Source: Chara braunii
Taxonomy: Eukaryota; Streptophyta; Charophyceae; Charales; Characeae
Assembly: GCA_003427395.1 (NCBI GenBank)
Contig: BFEA01000341.1
Coordinates: forward strand, 459,392-484,334
Direction of reading: 5' to 3'
DNA length: 24,943 nt
Position 1 is the stretch's first letter, and the number at the start of each line of letters is the position of its first letter. Below the pieces are notes generated by a model, which saw only the letters and a program-made list of their open reading frames with translations, was not told the DNA's origin and ran no database searches. Positions 9,281 to 18,846 of the stretch are shown one piece after another. The translations under genes were made by a program, and so were the position numbers.

Positions 9281-9540
9281 CCAACCACCCATACCCACTA
9301 TATACCTGGCCTGTTGGAACTTTACCCATCTCCACCCGCTAAAAAGGAAAAACGTATACCAAAACCTACCCTACCTGAACCTTTTTTTTTTTCAAAACCA
9401 CCCATGGCCACCTGAACCCAAACTGTTTGTTAACCACCCATACCCTACCCTACCCAAGTTTTATTTACCTGTACCCACCCGTACCTACCCATAATTGTAT
9501 GCACCCACTCGTAACCACCCGTGCTCGTCACCCACCCTCC
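9281..9540 (+). repeat. Degenerate CCCATACCC / CCCGTACC tract, copy 1
   Basis: Short variants of ACCACCCATACCC, CCTACCCTACC and CACCCGTACCTACCC recur irregularly, giving strong C over G asymmetry on the plus strand. A poly-T run interrupts it. The same motifs return at 10121-10430 in the same orientation. C3 runs at close spacing could form i-motif structures on this strand and G-quadruplexes on the other. Such tracts also occur in subterminal parts of some plant hAT elements, but no terminal inverted repeat was found. Confidence 0.65.
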
Positions 9541-9675
9541 TATAAGCGCCCATATCCGCCCCTAATTATTCCTAACTGCCCCTAGCCCTTAACTGTCTCT
9601 AACTGCCCCTAACTTTTTTTTTTTTTTAACCTCCCCTAATTGTCCTGAACCGCCACCAACTGTCCCCAACCTCCT
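9541..9675 (+). repeat. Degenerate TAACTGCCCCT repeat
   Basis: Units such as CTAACTGCCCCT, TTAACTGTCTC and CCCCTAATTGTCC recur at about 11-16 bases, with a poly-T interruption near 9615. They look telomere-like (CCCTAA-containing), but the exact plant telomere unit is not repeated, so this is not a telomeric array. Confidence 0.55.
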
Positions 9676-9739
9676 GGACGTCACAGGATTTACGTGTTAA
9701 TTTATTATTATATTTTTTTTCCCCATATTTTTTCGAGAT

Positions 9740-9918
9740 TTGGCAGCTGCCGCAGCTACTGCCGCAACAACAACATTTGTTACATCTGGTCACTCTTATG
9801 CTGCTACGGATGCATCTAGTGCTACAACAGCCTATGCAACCTATATAGCATCTCCAAATGCAACAACCCTCCGTTTGTCGCACACATGTACACTCTCTCT
9901 CTCACACACACACACACA
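9740..9918 (+). repeat. Degenerate GCA/ACA trinucleotide and CT/CA tract
   Basis: From 9740 to about 9865 the sequence is a worn GCN/ACA trinucleotide repeat. It encodes an Ala/Thr-rich run on plus and a Cys-rich run on minus. It is followed by CTCTCT and (CA)n up to 9918. The ORFs here are best explained as repeat artefacts. Confidence 0.6.
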
Positions 9919-10120
9919 AATATTACATGCATAGGGTTACACACATATGAAAATAGTTCGAAAAATTAAGAAAAAAAAAATAAAAAAAAAATGGAAAGAT
10001 ATGAAATTCACCCTTGCGAGAAAAAACGTTTGCTTTATGGGAAAGCGAGAAATTTAGAATATGAGAAGAGTGTCACGCTTGAGCAAAAATACAAAGCCTG
10101 CAACGCTACAAGACTCACAT
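9919..10120. other. Spacer between the two C-rich tracts
   Basis: AT-rich with two poly-A runs (about 9970-9990). A short open frame starts at 9991 without recognisable features. Confidence 0.5.
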
Positions 10121-10430
10121 TGGGTATACCACGGTTACCCGATGCGAACCTCTACCTACCCGTACCCACCCCTTTTTTTTGGGGGCCACCCGTACCTGCC
10201 CATACCCGTTTATTTTTTTTCTGGCCGCCCATACCCATTATTTTTTTTTTACCCCTACCCCTACCTGCCCCTACCCACCCATGATCTCCAAAAAGGGCAC
10301 TTGTGCTGACTATAACAAACACTACCTTTTGTTTGTGTCTGCCCATACCCAACTCCCCTTTCAGAAGGGGTACCCATACCCGCCCGTAACCTGGCGGCTA
10401 CAGTTGGGTACGACCAAGTACGGACAACGG
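10121..10430 (+). repeat. Degenerate CCCATACCC / CCCGTACC tract, copy 2
   Basis: Same family as 9281-9540: ACCCGTACCCACCCC, CCACCCGTACCTGCCC, GCCCATACCCG and CCCCTACCTGCCC are separated by poly-T runs of 8-11 bases. It ends next to the (GA)n tract that flanks the assembly gap. Several overlapping proline/tyrosine-rich ORFs arise from it and are not genes. Confidence 0.65.
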
Positions 10431-10445
10431 TTACCCGTTCGAGCT

Positions 10446-10448
<3 letters not shown>

Positions 10449-10477
<29 letters not shown>

Positions 10478-11055
10478 NNNNNNNNNNNNNNNNNNNNNNN
10501 NNNNNNNNNNNNNNNNNNNNNNNNNNNNNNNNNNNNNNNNNNNNNNNNNNNNNNNNNNNNNNNNNNNNNNNNNNNNNNNNNNNNNNNNNNNNNNNNNNNN
10601 NNNNNNNNNNNNNNNNNNNNNNNNNNNNNNNNNNNNNNNNNNNNNNNNNNNNNNNNNNNNNNNNNNNNNNNNNNNNNNNNNNNNNNNNNNNNNNNNNNNN
10701 NNNNNNNNNNNNNNNNNNNNNNNNNNNNNNNNNNNNNNNNNNNNNNNNNNNNNNNNNNNNNNNNNNNNNNNNNNNNNNNNNNNNNNNNNNNNNNNNNNNN
10801 NNNNNNNNNNNNNNNNNNNNNNNNNNNNNNNNNNNNNNNNNNNNNNNNNNNNNNNNNNNNNNNNNNNNNNNNNNNNNNNNNNNNNNNNNNNNNNNNNNNN
10901 NNNNNNNNNNNNNNNNNNNNNNNNNNNNNNNNNNNNNNNNNNNNNNNNNNNNNNNNNNNNNNNNNNNNNNNNNNNNNNNNNNNNNNNNNNNNNNNNNNNN
11001 NNNNNNNNNNNNNNNNNNNNNNNNNNNNNNNNNNNNNNNNNNNNNNNNNNNNNNN

Positions 11056-11122
<67 letters not shown>
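10449..11122 (+). repeat. (GA)n microsatellite containing a 578-base assembly gap
   Basis: GA repeats at 10449-10477 and 11056-11122 flank a run of N from 10478 to 11055. Both sides are the same dinucleotide in the same orientation, so the gap most probably covers more (GA)n that the assembler could not resolve. The two long ORFs that span it (plus and minus) exist only because N codons were read as open. Confidence 0.95.
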
Positions 11123-11124
<2 letters not shown>

Positions 11125-11359
11125 GCTCCCTCTCGCACGTGGGGAGAGGGAGACTTTTGTCTCTCCTCTTCGACGACCAAGTCTAGTGTGTCATCGTGCA
11201 GGCACGTGAACGGTTGTCCTGCACGGGAGCAGAGCAAGGACCGGAAGTGGCAGCTGCAAAAGAGTGGGAGCAACAGCTGACCTTAACGGAGGACAAAAGA
11301 ATAGTGCAGGCAGCGAGCGACAGCGAGCGACGGCGACGAACGGCAGCAGATACATGCTT
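11123..11359. other. Mixed sequence after the gap
   Basis: It opens with a CTCCCTCT / AGAGGGAG inverted repeat (about 11127-11153). Around 11313-11350 there is a short CAGCGAGCGA direct repeat. No supported gene. Confidence 0.5.
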
Positions 11360-11760
11360 ATGCTTAACAAAAAAGGGGTATGCGAGGATTTTGGGGCGAT
11401 TTGGGGGATACTTGGCGCCGAAGTTGGCGGTAGGGGGTGTGCAGTGAATGGGTGGGCGGGGTGTTGAAGGGGGGGTTTGTGTTGTGTGGGACGACAGGGG
11501 CTGTATGGTTAGTTGAGGGGGGTTGGGAGAAGGGTGTGACGTTGTGTGTTCTTAGTGGTCTGTGTGGATGGGTGGTGTGGGGTGGGGCAGTTGAGGGGGG
11601 GGAGCAAGGGCGGTTGGAGTATTTCAGGGGGTGGGGGGTGGGGCGTGCCTTGTCTGGGGGTCGGTTTGGGGTTGTGGGGGCCCTGGGGGTTCATTAATGC
11701 CCGACGAGTGGGGTTATTGGGGGTCGTAGCGGGAGGTTCGGATTTTCATTTTTTTTACTG
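11360..11760 (+). repeat. Extremely G-rich, C-poor block
   Basis: Runs of three to nine G separated by T-rich spacers fill this stretch (GGGGGTGGGGGGTGGGGCG near 11626, GGGGGGGG near 11594, GGGGGCCCTGGGGG near 11677). Many positions satisfy the G3+N1-7 pattern for G-quadruplexes on the plus strand. The Gly/Trp/Val-rich ORFs across it reflect composition and have no domain. Confidence 0.75.
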
Positions 11761-11772
11761 GTTTTAGTGTTC

Positions 11773-11810
11773 GGGTGCATAGGGCCAAGTGTCCGAGGCC
11801 CAATGCACCC
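11773..11810. repeat. 14-bp inverted repeat (hairpin)
   Basis: GGGTGCATAGGGCC at 11773-11786 pairs with GGCCCAATGCACCC at 11797-11810 at 13 of 14 positions around a 10-base loop. It lies at the right border of the G-rich block. Function unknown. Confidence 0.65.
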
Positions 11811-13466
11811 AACCCATGTTTTGGGATTCAACGGAAAACCCCAGTTTTTTCCATTAAACAGGATTCAATTGGGTTCCCGTGGGCTATTCAACGATGACGT
11901 TTAATTTCGTTCGTTACCTATTGTTTGAACACACCAACCATAAACACGTCCGTCGAATATAGTCCTTCCATTCCAAGAAGTACGGAGTGTCCAAATTGAT
12001 TCCGGCCATCAACACAGGAAGGACCTCGCATGTGGTCATTTTCTTCCTGTTTTTTAACTTTTTTGGTGTCTCATCCATCCCCCCTTGTACACCCAGCCTC
12101 TTTCCACACTCCGACTTTCTTTTCCCCAATTGTCTTCGCCAACCGTCTTTGTCAAGTTTGTCTTCTTTGCCGAAGTGCCTTCAAGTCAGAGTGCTCCCTT
12201 CGTTTCTCTCTGTCACTCTCGGTTTGTCCACCTTGACCAGTTAGGGTTTCCTCGTCGCTTCCTATTTTTCAGCTCCACCCCCACTCACGACTTGCTTCCC
12301 ATTCTGACGCCTTATCATGTTCGTCGTCGTCGAAGATACCCCTTTTATCACTTGACGTTTCTGCAAACCCAGATGCCTGACCTACATCTACCTCTGTTAC
12401 CGCCTTCATTAAGGACCCCGGGAACACACTGGACTCCAACCCGGCTAGACATCACAACTGAGAATTTGGGAGGGAGGACAAATCCGCCCTGCAAGAGCTC
12501 CCGATAAGTAGGGACGGTGTGAGGAAACCTGGGGAGGGCATTCGTATCTCGCTGAAGCCAGGGGCTACGACTTCTGTCACTCACCACGCCCGCATCCGAG
12601 GTCTTAAGAGATCAACAGGGGTTGGAGGGTTGCCTAGCTTGTCACGCCCCTCCGCAGACCAACCTTCGACGAGGTTCTCCCAGATCGTCAAGACGTAGTC
12701 ACGTAGGGAATTCAAAATAGACAAAGGCCCACTTTCCATGTGCAGCTTCATCAGTACAAATGTTTTTCGGATTTGAACAAGGTATCAGGTTTGAGGAGGA
12801 AATGTTTAACATTTATCACTTATATATATATATTATATATTTATTTATTCTTTTAGCCATGAGTAGAGGTAGGAGGGTACTTCCAAAATTCCAATCATTA
12901 CTGAAAGTGCTTGTTCTGATCGAGAGCTTGTTGTGCCCGCAGAAAAACAAGGATGGACTAGTAATTTGCAAAGATAACACTTGAGTATGTGAAGATAGGG
13001 GCCAATCGTAGGGCTTATCAATATAAGGAGGGAACAAGCGTACCGCCAGCCACGCGATTTCGTCTTTAAGTACCTCATGCCAGTATCGTTCTGCAAGGTT
13101 CATATGTATTCCAGAAGCTCTACGTGTGTAGCACAGAGTGATGTCTTCCATCGATCTGTTTGCTCTGAGAAAACCTCATCTCCGTTGCATCAGGAGTTCA
13201 CCGTTCCTAATCCGCAGGGCTTTGAGTCTCCCATTTACATCCCTTCCCCGATTTTTCCCTGAATGTCCTCCTTCCTCAGAATTATGATCATGGAGGGATT
13301 AGTCCGAGGTTGACTAGAGCCGCTTGACACACTTCGACCGAAGTAATTAACCACAAAGTTTTGAAGAGACCTGTCATCGGTAGACAAAAACTATTTGTTG
13401 TAGGTAGATGACGTAGTTGGTGGCCTTTGACTAAGAAGATTTGTCACTCGCAGGCCGGGCCGGGGT
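11811..13466. other. Unassigned sequence with pyrimidine-rich ORFs
   Basis: The longest frame, 12085-12507 on plus (140 codons), is rich in Leu, Pro and Ser and coincides with CT-rich DNA; two other plus frames overlap it. A minus frame at 11914-12129 contains LMAGINLDTPYFLEWKDY but has no family I recognise. A telomere-box-like TTAGGGTTT occurs at 12241. AT repeats lie near 12820-12845. No gene can be supported. Confidence 0.45.
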
Positions 13467-13612
13467 GTAGTACGAGGACTATGGCAGTCTGTCTCACTTG
13501 GTTCGAATAGGCATGTAGTACGATGTCCGTAGCAATCAGTCTCCCTTAGCCAGGAGCGACCATTCATGCCGACAGAGGTGAGTTGAAGTAATCAGTCGCA
13601 CTAGCCGAGGCA
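13467..13612 (+). repeat. Degenerate ~48-bp direct repeat
   Basis: GTAGTACGAGGACTATGGCA at 13467 recurs as GTAGTACGATGTCCGTAGCA at 13515, followed in both by a CAGTCT-containing stretch. A weaker third unit (GTAATCAGTCGCACTAGCC, about 13586) follows. Roughly three worn units. Confidence 0.5.
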
Positions 13613-13860
13613 ATTTGTCCTCCCTGTAGACTGAAGCGATGTCGCACGGACTTTGCAACGTCGTGTTCCTGGGACTCGACCACGCACCACAACCCACTTT
13701 CTTCTCTCGCATTTCGCCCGCTACACTCCTCCGAACATGAGGAATGGTGTGCCCATCGCCCTGCTATATCCCCCATCAATGCAATATGTCTATTCAACGG
13801 GCAGATATTAGAGAAGGTCCTCAACAGTGAAAAGGGATCTGATGGCACTAATCAGGGCTG
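13613..13860. other. Unassigned sequence
   Basis: A 94-codon minus frame (13564-13848) crosses it, with no recognisable motif. Nothing further is visible. Confidence 0.5.
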
Positions 13861-14280
13861 ACCTCATTCACTCACACATGCAGATACACACACCAAGCAC
13901 ATCCATGGCCGTTATCTTTGGCTCCTTTTCTCACGCGCGCACACACGTACGCAACCGCTTCTTCTCTTGCCCTCTCCCTAATACGCGCTCCCCATTTGTC
14001 ACTATCTGGCCCGTTCGCACTAGCTTAAATTCAGATGATCCTGGACACATAAAGTGCCAGGTCCCCGACGCCAATTACACCTTCGGAACTCTCTCTCTCT
14101 GGCTTGTTACCGCCGCCTCTCACTCTCTCTCACACACTCTCACGCAAGCACATGCACACGCAGCCTCTCTATCTACTTTTCTCACGCAACACACATGCAC
14201 ACTCAGTCCTTCCCTAACTTCTTTCACTTCCTCCCTTTCTCTCTCTCTCTCTCACTCACTCACCTACTTCTCCACGGTTT
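13861..14280 (+). repeat. CT/CA-rich low-complexity region
   Basis: CACACA, CTCTCTCT and CTCACTCA runs recur between non-repetitive stretches. Two overlapping plus frames (13827-14327 and 14054-14581, 166 and 175 codons) are dominated by Ser, Leu, Thr and His from the repeats and are not credible genes. Confidence 0.6.
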
Positions 14281-15469
14281 TGGGGGAGAGAGGCTTCATC
14301 TCACTGCAGCTCGCACCCACGCCATGACTGTTGCCCGCTTGCTATCGCGAACAGGCACAAACCAACACCAATTCCGCCTTGGTCGTCTCAGGGAGCCTTG
14401 GTCCCTGTTGAGGCTATTGTCTGCCCTGGTGCCGAATGCAGAATTCCCCCACGTGTTATGTGTCTCACGCTATATCCAGGCAGCACATGTCCAAGTGGCT
14501 TCCCTTCTTCAGAATGCTGCGTGGTACCGCCAGTACCGAGGCTACAGAACAGGTACCCAGGCAAAGGGTCTGAAACCTTGATATGGAACTGGCCCAGCCC
14601 TGTGTCACCCATCTTGTGGTGTCGGTTAGGCCAGCACATTCATTTCGTTGTAATCAAATAGAGCACCAAGGCCCATCGGGTCCCAGTACTCCCAATATAA
14701 TTAAATCAGTTACCGTGCCGAAACCATGATTGAGGCCCAAAAAGATAAAGCTAGTGTCGGGGTAGAAACTTCGAGCTGCCGTCCTCATGAGAATCCAAAT
14801 GCCAACACAGGTCAACGGAAACTGGATAAACAGGCTGTCAGAACTTGTAGGAACTCAAGTGATGGACCTCCTTGTTGGCGACGGGGAAGACCGCAACAAT
14901 TGTCATATGCGACGCCGAACCGCGACCCTCAAAATAGTCAATCCACCGCATCAACAGACACAATTAAAAATAGAAAAAATGTGGGGCTTACTTACACACA
15001 AAACAAGGGTCGTATAGAGCTAATAATCCTTTAGAGTGAATCGGGGTAACAACGACGAAAACATAGTTAAGCACAAAAAAAATGCAGAATCAAGGAAAAT
15101 CATGAGAGCTAAATTCCTTTTCATCGTTCCTTATTATTATTATTGTTATTTTTATGTCAACATCAAAATAAATAAATAACCGCCGTTAAACTTACAAAAT
15201 CGCTCACGCAAAAGCCCCCACGTGCGTCCGCTGCCGAGTTTTCGAAAGAATGATAGTAAGGGTATAATAACCTCATAAAAAGGTTGTTAAAAGTAAGATA
15301 AATTAATATAATTACTGCCATAAGAGTAGGCGTAATGTTAGTAAATGGTGACGTGAAATACAGGGGTCGACCCAGATGCTCTATTAGTCCATTTCTAGTC
15401 AAACAAGAAAAGTCATGACTCATGAAAATGTGTCTGGTCGGTAGACACAGACGCAGAATGTGCTCATTT
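14281..15469. other. Unassigned sequence
   Basis: Short frames on both strands overlap at 14388-14661 and 14726-15034 with no domain. The part from about 15050 to 15340 is AT-rich with a TTA run near 15132-15145. A 130-codon minus frame (15163-15555) is open but not recognisable. Nothing firm. Confidence 0.5.
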
Positions 15470-15497
15470 CGGGTGGCCGACTGGCTTCGGCCGCCCG
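15470..15497. repeat. 11-bp inverted repeat (tight hairpin)
   Basis: CGGGTGGCCGA at 15470-15480 and TCGGCCGCCCG at 15487-15497 pair at 10 of 11 positions around a six-base loop. About 30 bases upstream GTGTCT and AGACAC form a second small stem. No function is inferred. Confidence 0.6.
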
Positions 15498-16199
15498 ACA
15501 ACGGACTTCGCACGTGCGCCAAACCCTTGGAATTAGTCTCACGATAAAACTGCATCTTTCAAATTATCATTCAGTTTCCCTTTATAACCATATATCGTCT
15601 TGAATATAAAATGACGACGCCCTTCCTGATAGTCTTCTCATCCCGTGATAGCCCCAAGTAGTCGAGGCCTGTCCTTCACCTCGATGAAAATTAATGCACC
15701 ACAAGGAGGTGTGGTTCATTGTGACACTTATTTGTAAAACCGTTCGACATACCACTTCTTAGCCTTATGATTCGACCAACCCGAAGCGCGTTTTGATGCA
15801 GACTGCTGTCAGGAGTCCTTTCCCGAGGTCATGCACGTGTCGTCGCCCCCTTGTTCATATGACATATTGTCTGCATATGGATAGCAAACCGACATTCTGT
15901 GAGTGAACTTACAGACAAATGGTGAAGTTAGGCACCAACCCAACTCGCCAAAATCTATGCAAGTGCATGAAAGAAAGTCGTGAGCACGAGAGAGCGAAGG
16001 AGATGATGTTGGAATTAGGCTACAACGCAGTTCATCATAATGCAAGCGTGCCTTCCTATACTATAATCACCGACGATGCTAATTGGAAATCCTCAAGAGT
16101 GACATGAGACCAAAGCTCAAACGGGGGGGCGGTTAGGAGAGGTAGGGGAGACATCGGTGACAATTTTTTGAAGTTGTCTTCATAAAAGTTTCTAGCACC
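15498..16199. other. Unassigned sequence left of the hairpin array
   Basis: A 62-codon plus frame (15919-16107, charged, contains ESREHERAKEMMLELGYN) and a minus frame (15809-16045) overlap. Neither is recognised. The last ~100 bases lead into the repeat array without an obvious boundary motif. Confidence 0.5.
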
Positions 16200-18041
16200 G
16201 AAGTGCGACTATAGCCTAACTTGTGCACAAGCAAGCACAACAAATCGGCAAGCTAGGCTATAGCCACACTTCACATAATGAATTTATGAAGTACAGATGT
16301 AACCTGCCTTTTTATTTTGTAAGTGAAGAAAAATGAAAGATGATAGTCGAGTCCCAAACACAAAGTTAGGTTACAGTCGCACTTCAAACATTCGTCATGC
16401 ATAGTGTGGCTGAAGCCTAAGCTCGCCTTGGATAGACAAATGCGAGAAGAAGCAAATTAGGTTATAACCACACTTCTCTTGCAAAGCGTTCGAAGTGCGG
16501 CTGCAACATATCTTCGTGTTTGCCGAGCACAACAAATCCGTGAGGAAATAAATTATGTTACAGCCAGAGCTGGAACATTCGCAATAAGAAGTGCGGACGT
16601 AGCATAACTTCGTGTTTATCGAGCGTAGGAAATCCGTGAGGAGACAAGTCACGCTACAATCGGAACCTGAATATTCGCCATGCGAAGTGCGGATGTAGCT
16701 TGCCTTACATCTTCATGCAACTTAAAGCTCCTAACACAGAAAGTTTGGCTACAGCTGCACTTAAGAATACGATAGTGCGAAGTCCGGGAATGGCCTAACT
16801 TGACTCCTCACACATTTCATGCGCTCCACAAACGTGAAGTTAGGCTACAGTCGCACTTCAAGAATGCGGCAGTGCGAAGTTCGGTTGTGGCCTAACTTGA
16901 CTCATGTCACTCCTCACACTTTTTGTGCGTTCCACAAACATAAAGTTAGGCTACAACCGCACTTCAAACATTCGACATACGAAGTGCGGTTGAGGCCTAA
17001 GGTCATGGTGGACAGACGAATGCATGGAAAAACAAGTTAGATTACAAATGCACTTCGCTTGCGGAATGTCCGAAGTACGACTAATACGACTATAGCCTAA
17101 CTTCGTGTTCGTCGAGCGCAAAAGATTCTTCAAGAGTCGATTTCAGCTACTGCCAGGATTTAAACATTCAACATGCAAAGTGACGATGTAGCATTAGTTA
17201 TCTCTTCACACATGCAGGTTAGGCTACAACCGCACTTCGGCCACATGACATGTGAAGTTCGGTTGTAGCCTAACTTATCTCTTCACATATATTGTCCATC
17301 CATAACAGAATAGGCTACAACCGTACAATATAGTGAAGTGCGTCTATAGCCTAAGTTAGCTCTTCACACATGCAAGTTAGGCTACATCCACACTTTGACC
17401 ACACGACATGTGGAGTTAGGCAGTAGCCTAACTTACCTCTTCGAATGTATTGTCCTTCCATGACAAAGTCTCGCTACAGTTGCATTAGCTATACGAAATG
17501 CGATTGGGGCCTAAGTTAGCTCTTCGCATATGCAAGTTGGACTATAGTCGCACCACAACCATATGGCATGCGAAGTTAGGTTGTAGTCTAACTTGCCTCT
17601 TCAAATCCACTTTCATTTCATGACAATGTACGATTACAACCGTACTATGCTATGCGAAGTGTGGTAATAGGCTTGTAGCCTAAATTAACTCTTCACACAT
17701 GCAAGTTTGGTTATAGTCCAACTTCGACCATACAACATGTGAAATTAGAATATAGCCTCACTTACATCTTCACATAGATAATCCTTCCATGACGAAGTCC
17801 GGATACAGCCGCACTTTGCAGAGTGCCAAAATTTGCAGAGTGCGGCTATAGTCGAAATTTATGATGAAAGACATATTTGTGAAGAGGTAAGTTAGGCTAC
17901 AACGTAACTTCGCATGCCATATGGTCGAAGTGCGACTATAGCTTGACTTCCATGAGTGAACAACTAACTTAGCCTACAACAACACTTAGCAACCGGGGAG
18001 ACTGTCTGTGAAGAGGCAAGTTAGGCTACAACCTAACTTGC
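16200..18041. repeat. Tandem array of inverted-repeat (hairpin) units
   Basis: The motif AAGTTAGGCTACAACCGC followed by ACTTC (23 bases) alternates with its reverse complement, GAAGTGCGGTTGTAGC followed by CTAACTT. About eighteen motif/complement pairs occur, each a potential stem of ~23 bp with a loop of ~15 bases. Units repeat at about 90-106 bases. Good examples: arms 17216-17238 and 17254-17276 (21 of 23 pair), 16837-16859 with 16876-16898 (19 of 23), and 16943-16965 with 16981-17003 (19 of 23). The linkers are also related (CTCTTCACACATGCAAG on the right, CACAACAAATCCGTGAGGA on the left). Small ORFs on both strands encode repeated peptides such as KLGYSRTS and are by-products. Array type and function are unknown; a foldback-type element or satellite are options. 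Confidence 0.85.
18016..18041. repeat. Last array unit: perfect 10-bp palindrome arms
   Basis: GCAAGTTAGG and CCTAACTTGC flank CTACAA, so this compact unit folds perfectly. It marks the right end of the main array. Only a weak half-motif (AACCTAACTTGAC near 18078) follows. Confidence 0.75.
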
Positions 18042-18120
18042 ATGCTTATATGTAGTCGCTACGATCTGTACTAACAACCTAACTTGACATATCGGTGTTT
18101 AGTTTGCCAGCAGGCATAAG

Positions 18121-18291
18121 ATGCTGGAGATGGAGGATAAGAGCATAAAACACCAAAGACAGTTTATCCATCCGTGGGTCTTAAAAAGGCATCCATTCCA
18201 GTCCAACGACCTAGTTCCAACATTCAAAGAGCTCCATGATGTTGTCGTTCAGCCGTCCCGTCCACGCAGTCAAGTGCTCACTATCTGTTGA
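18121..18291 (+). pseudogene. Possible Harbinger-like transposase N-terminal fragment
   Basis: A 56-codon frame starts at ATG 18121 and ends at TGA 18289-18291. It contains RQFIHPWVLKRHP and, after a short gap, LVPTFKELHD. PIF/Harbinger transposases of plants and animals often have an aromatic-His/Arg-Pro-Trp-Leu segment followed by an LxxELR-type helix in their N-terminal part, so the resemblance is suggestive. No HTH or DDE motif follows; after about 18240 similarity is lost. It lies directly right of the hairpin array. It could equally be chance. Confidence 0.25.
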
Positions 18292-18307
18292 ACACTGATG
18301 ATCCGAA

Positions 18308-18397
18308 GGTGGAGACATTCGATGAAGAACAAGGAACCTAACTCATTGTCGTTCGATACCGAGCACGGTTCCTCGGTCTTCATCGAACGCCTCTACC
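18308..18397. repeat. 31-bp imperfect inverted repeat
   Basis: Arms at 18308-18338 and 18367-18397 match at 26 of 31 positions. The inner 21 bases match at 19 of 21 (TTCGATGAAGAACAAGGAA against the complement of the right arm). The loop is 28 bases. It could be a small foldback element or a hairpin-RNA gene. No target-site duplication was seen. Confidence 0.65.
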
Positions 18398-18694
18398 ATA
18401 AGATCGTGTGTTGTTTGGAATGTTTACACACATGTGGGATCCATTCAAAAAGATCGTAATATGAGAGTTCTACTAAAATATATTACCGTCTCTGATTCGG
18501 AACAGAAGAACTTAAATTTTGTTTTTCGAATTATCTTGCCATATATTCCTGTTCAAATGCTAAATTCCAACAACATTGGATCTCTCAGATAAAATTATTG
18601 AATCCTAAATTTTCGGAACAGATTGACTAGATATTGCAATCAAAATACAAACTTAGAGAATGCTATAGTCAATTTTTAATTTAAATTCAAAACG
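18398..18694. other. AT-rich unassigned sequence left of the rRNA fragment
   Basis: AT-rich with no ORF. It could be non-coding mitochondrial DNA carried in with the neighbouring rRNA fragment, but nothing recognisable supports this. Confidence 0.4.
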
Positions 18695-18846
18695 ACCTTG
18701 GTAGTCCATGCGTGAACGATGAGTGTTGGTCCTTGGTCAACACCCGATGTTTTTTGGGGGTGATTCGATGAGGGACCTAACTAACACGTTAAATACTCTG
18801 CCTGGGGAGTATGGTGGCAAGGCTGAAACTCAAAGGAATTAACGCG
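18695..18846 (+). pseudogene. rrn18: Mitochondrial-type small-subunit rRNA fragment (NUMT)
   Basis: Three universally conserved SSU rRNA stretches occur in order. First is CTTGGTAGTCCATGCGTGAA, then CGATGAGTGTTGGTCCTTGG (the stretch around E. coli positions 790-850). Next is CTAACTAACACGTTAAATAC, then TGCCTGGGGAGTATGGTGGC and AAACTCAAAGGAATTAACG (E. coli about 860-920). The GCCTGGGGAGTA/AACTCAAAGGAATT form is of bacterial/organellar type, and the GATGAGTGTT...CCTTGGTC segment is closer to plant mitochondrial rrn18 than to plastid 16S. It carries several substitutions at invariant sites and lacks the adjoining rRNA on both sides, so it is a fragment transferred to the nucleus and not a working rRNA gene. 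Plastid or bacterial origin is not fully excluded. Confidence 0.82.

Noticed and set aside
10179-11273. Long ORFs on both strands across the N run
   Set aside because: They are open only because N codons do not encode stops. The visible parts are (GA)n and C-rich repeat.
12241-12249. Telomere-box-like TTAGGGTTT, and TTTAGGGTTT at 23008
   Set aside because: Single occurrences, with no array and no associated gene. Not evidence of telomeric repeats or a promoter by themselves.
12085-12507. 140-codon plus-strand ORF
   Set aside because: Leu/Pro/Ser-rich product of pyrimidine-rich DNA. Two other plus frames overlap it over much of its length.
13500-13508. tRNA B-box-like GGTTCGAAT
   Set aside because: No A-box at the right distance and no cloverleaf could be folded around it.
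13827-14581. Two plus-strand ORFs of 166 and 175 codons
   Set aside because: Composition is dictated by CT/CA low-complexity DNA, the frames overlap, and no domain is visible.
15560-15900. Possible Ty1/copia reverse-transcriptase trace on minus
   Set aside because: A few aromatic residues at plausible spacing, but no conserved motif could be followed across stops.
16200-18041. CRISPR-like array
   Set aside because: Repeats alternate in orientation and diverge, spacers are related to one another, there are no cas genes, and the context is eukaryotic.
18781-18846. Nuclear 18S rRNA origin for the SSU-like stretch
   Set aside because: The preceding bases follow the bacterial/organellar pattern (ACACGTTAAATAC then GCCTGGGGAGTA), which nuclear 18S does not have.
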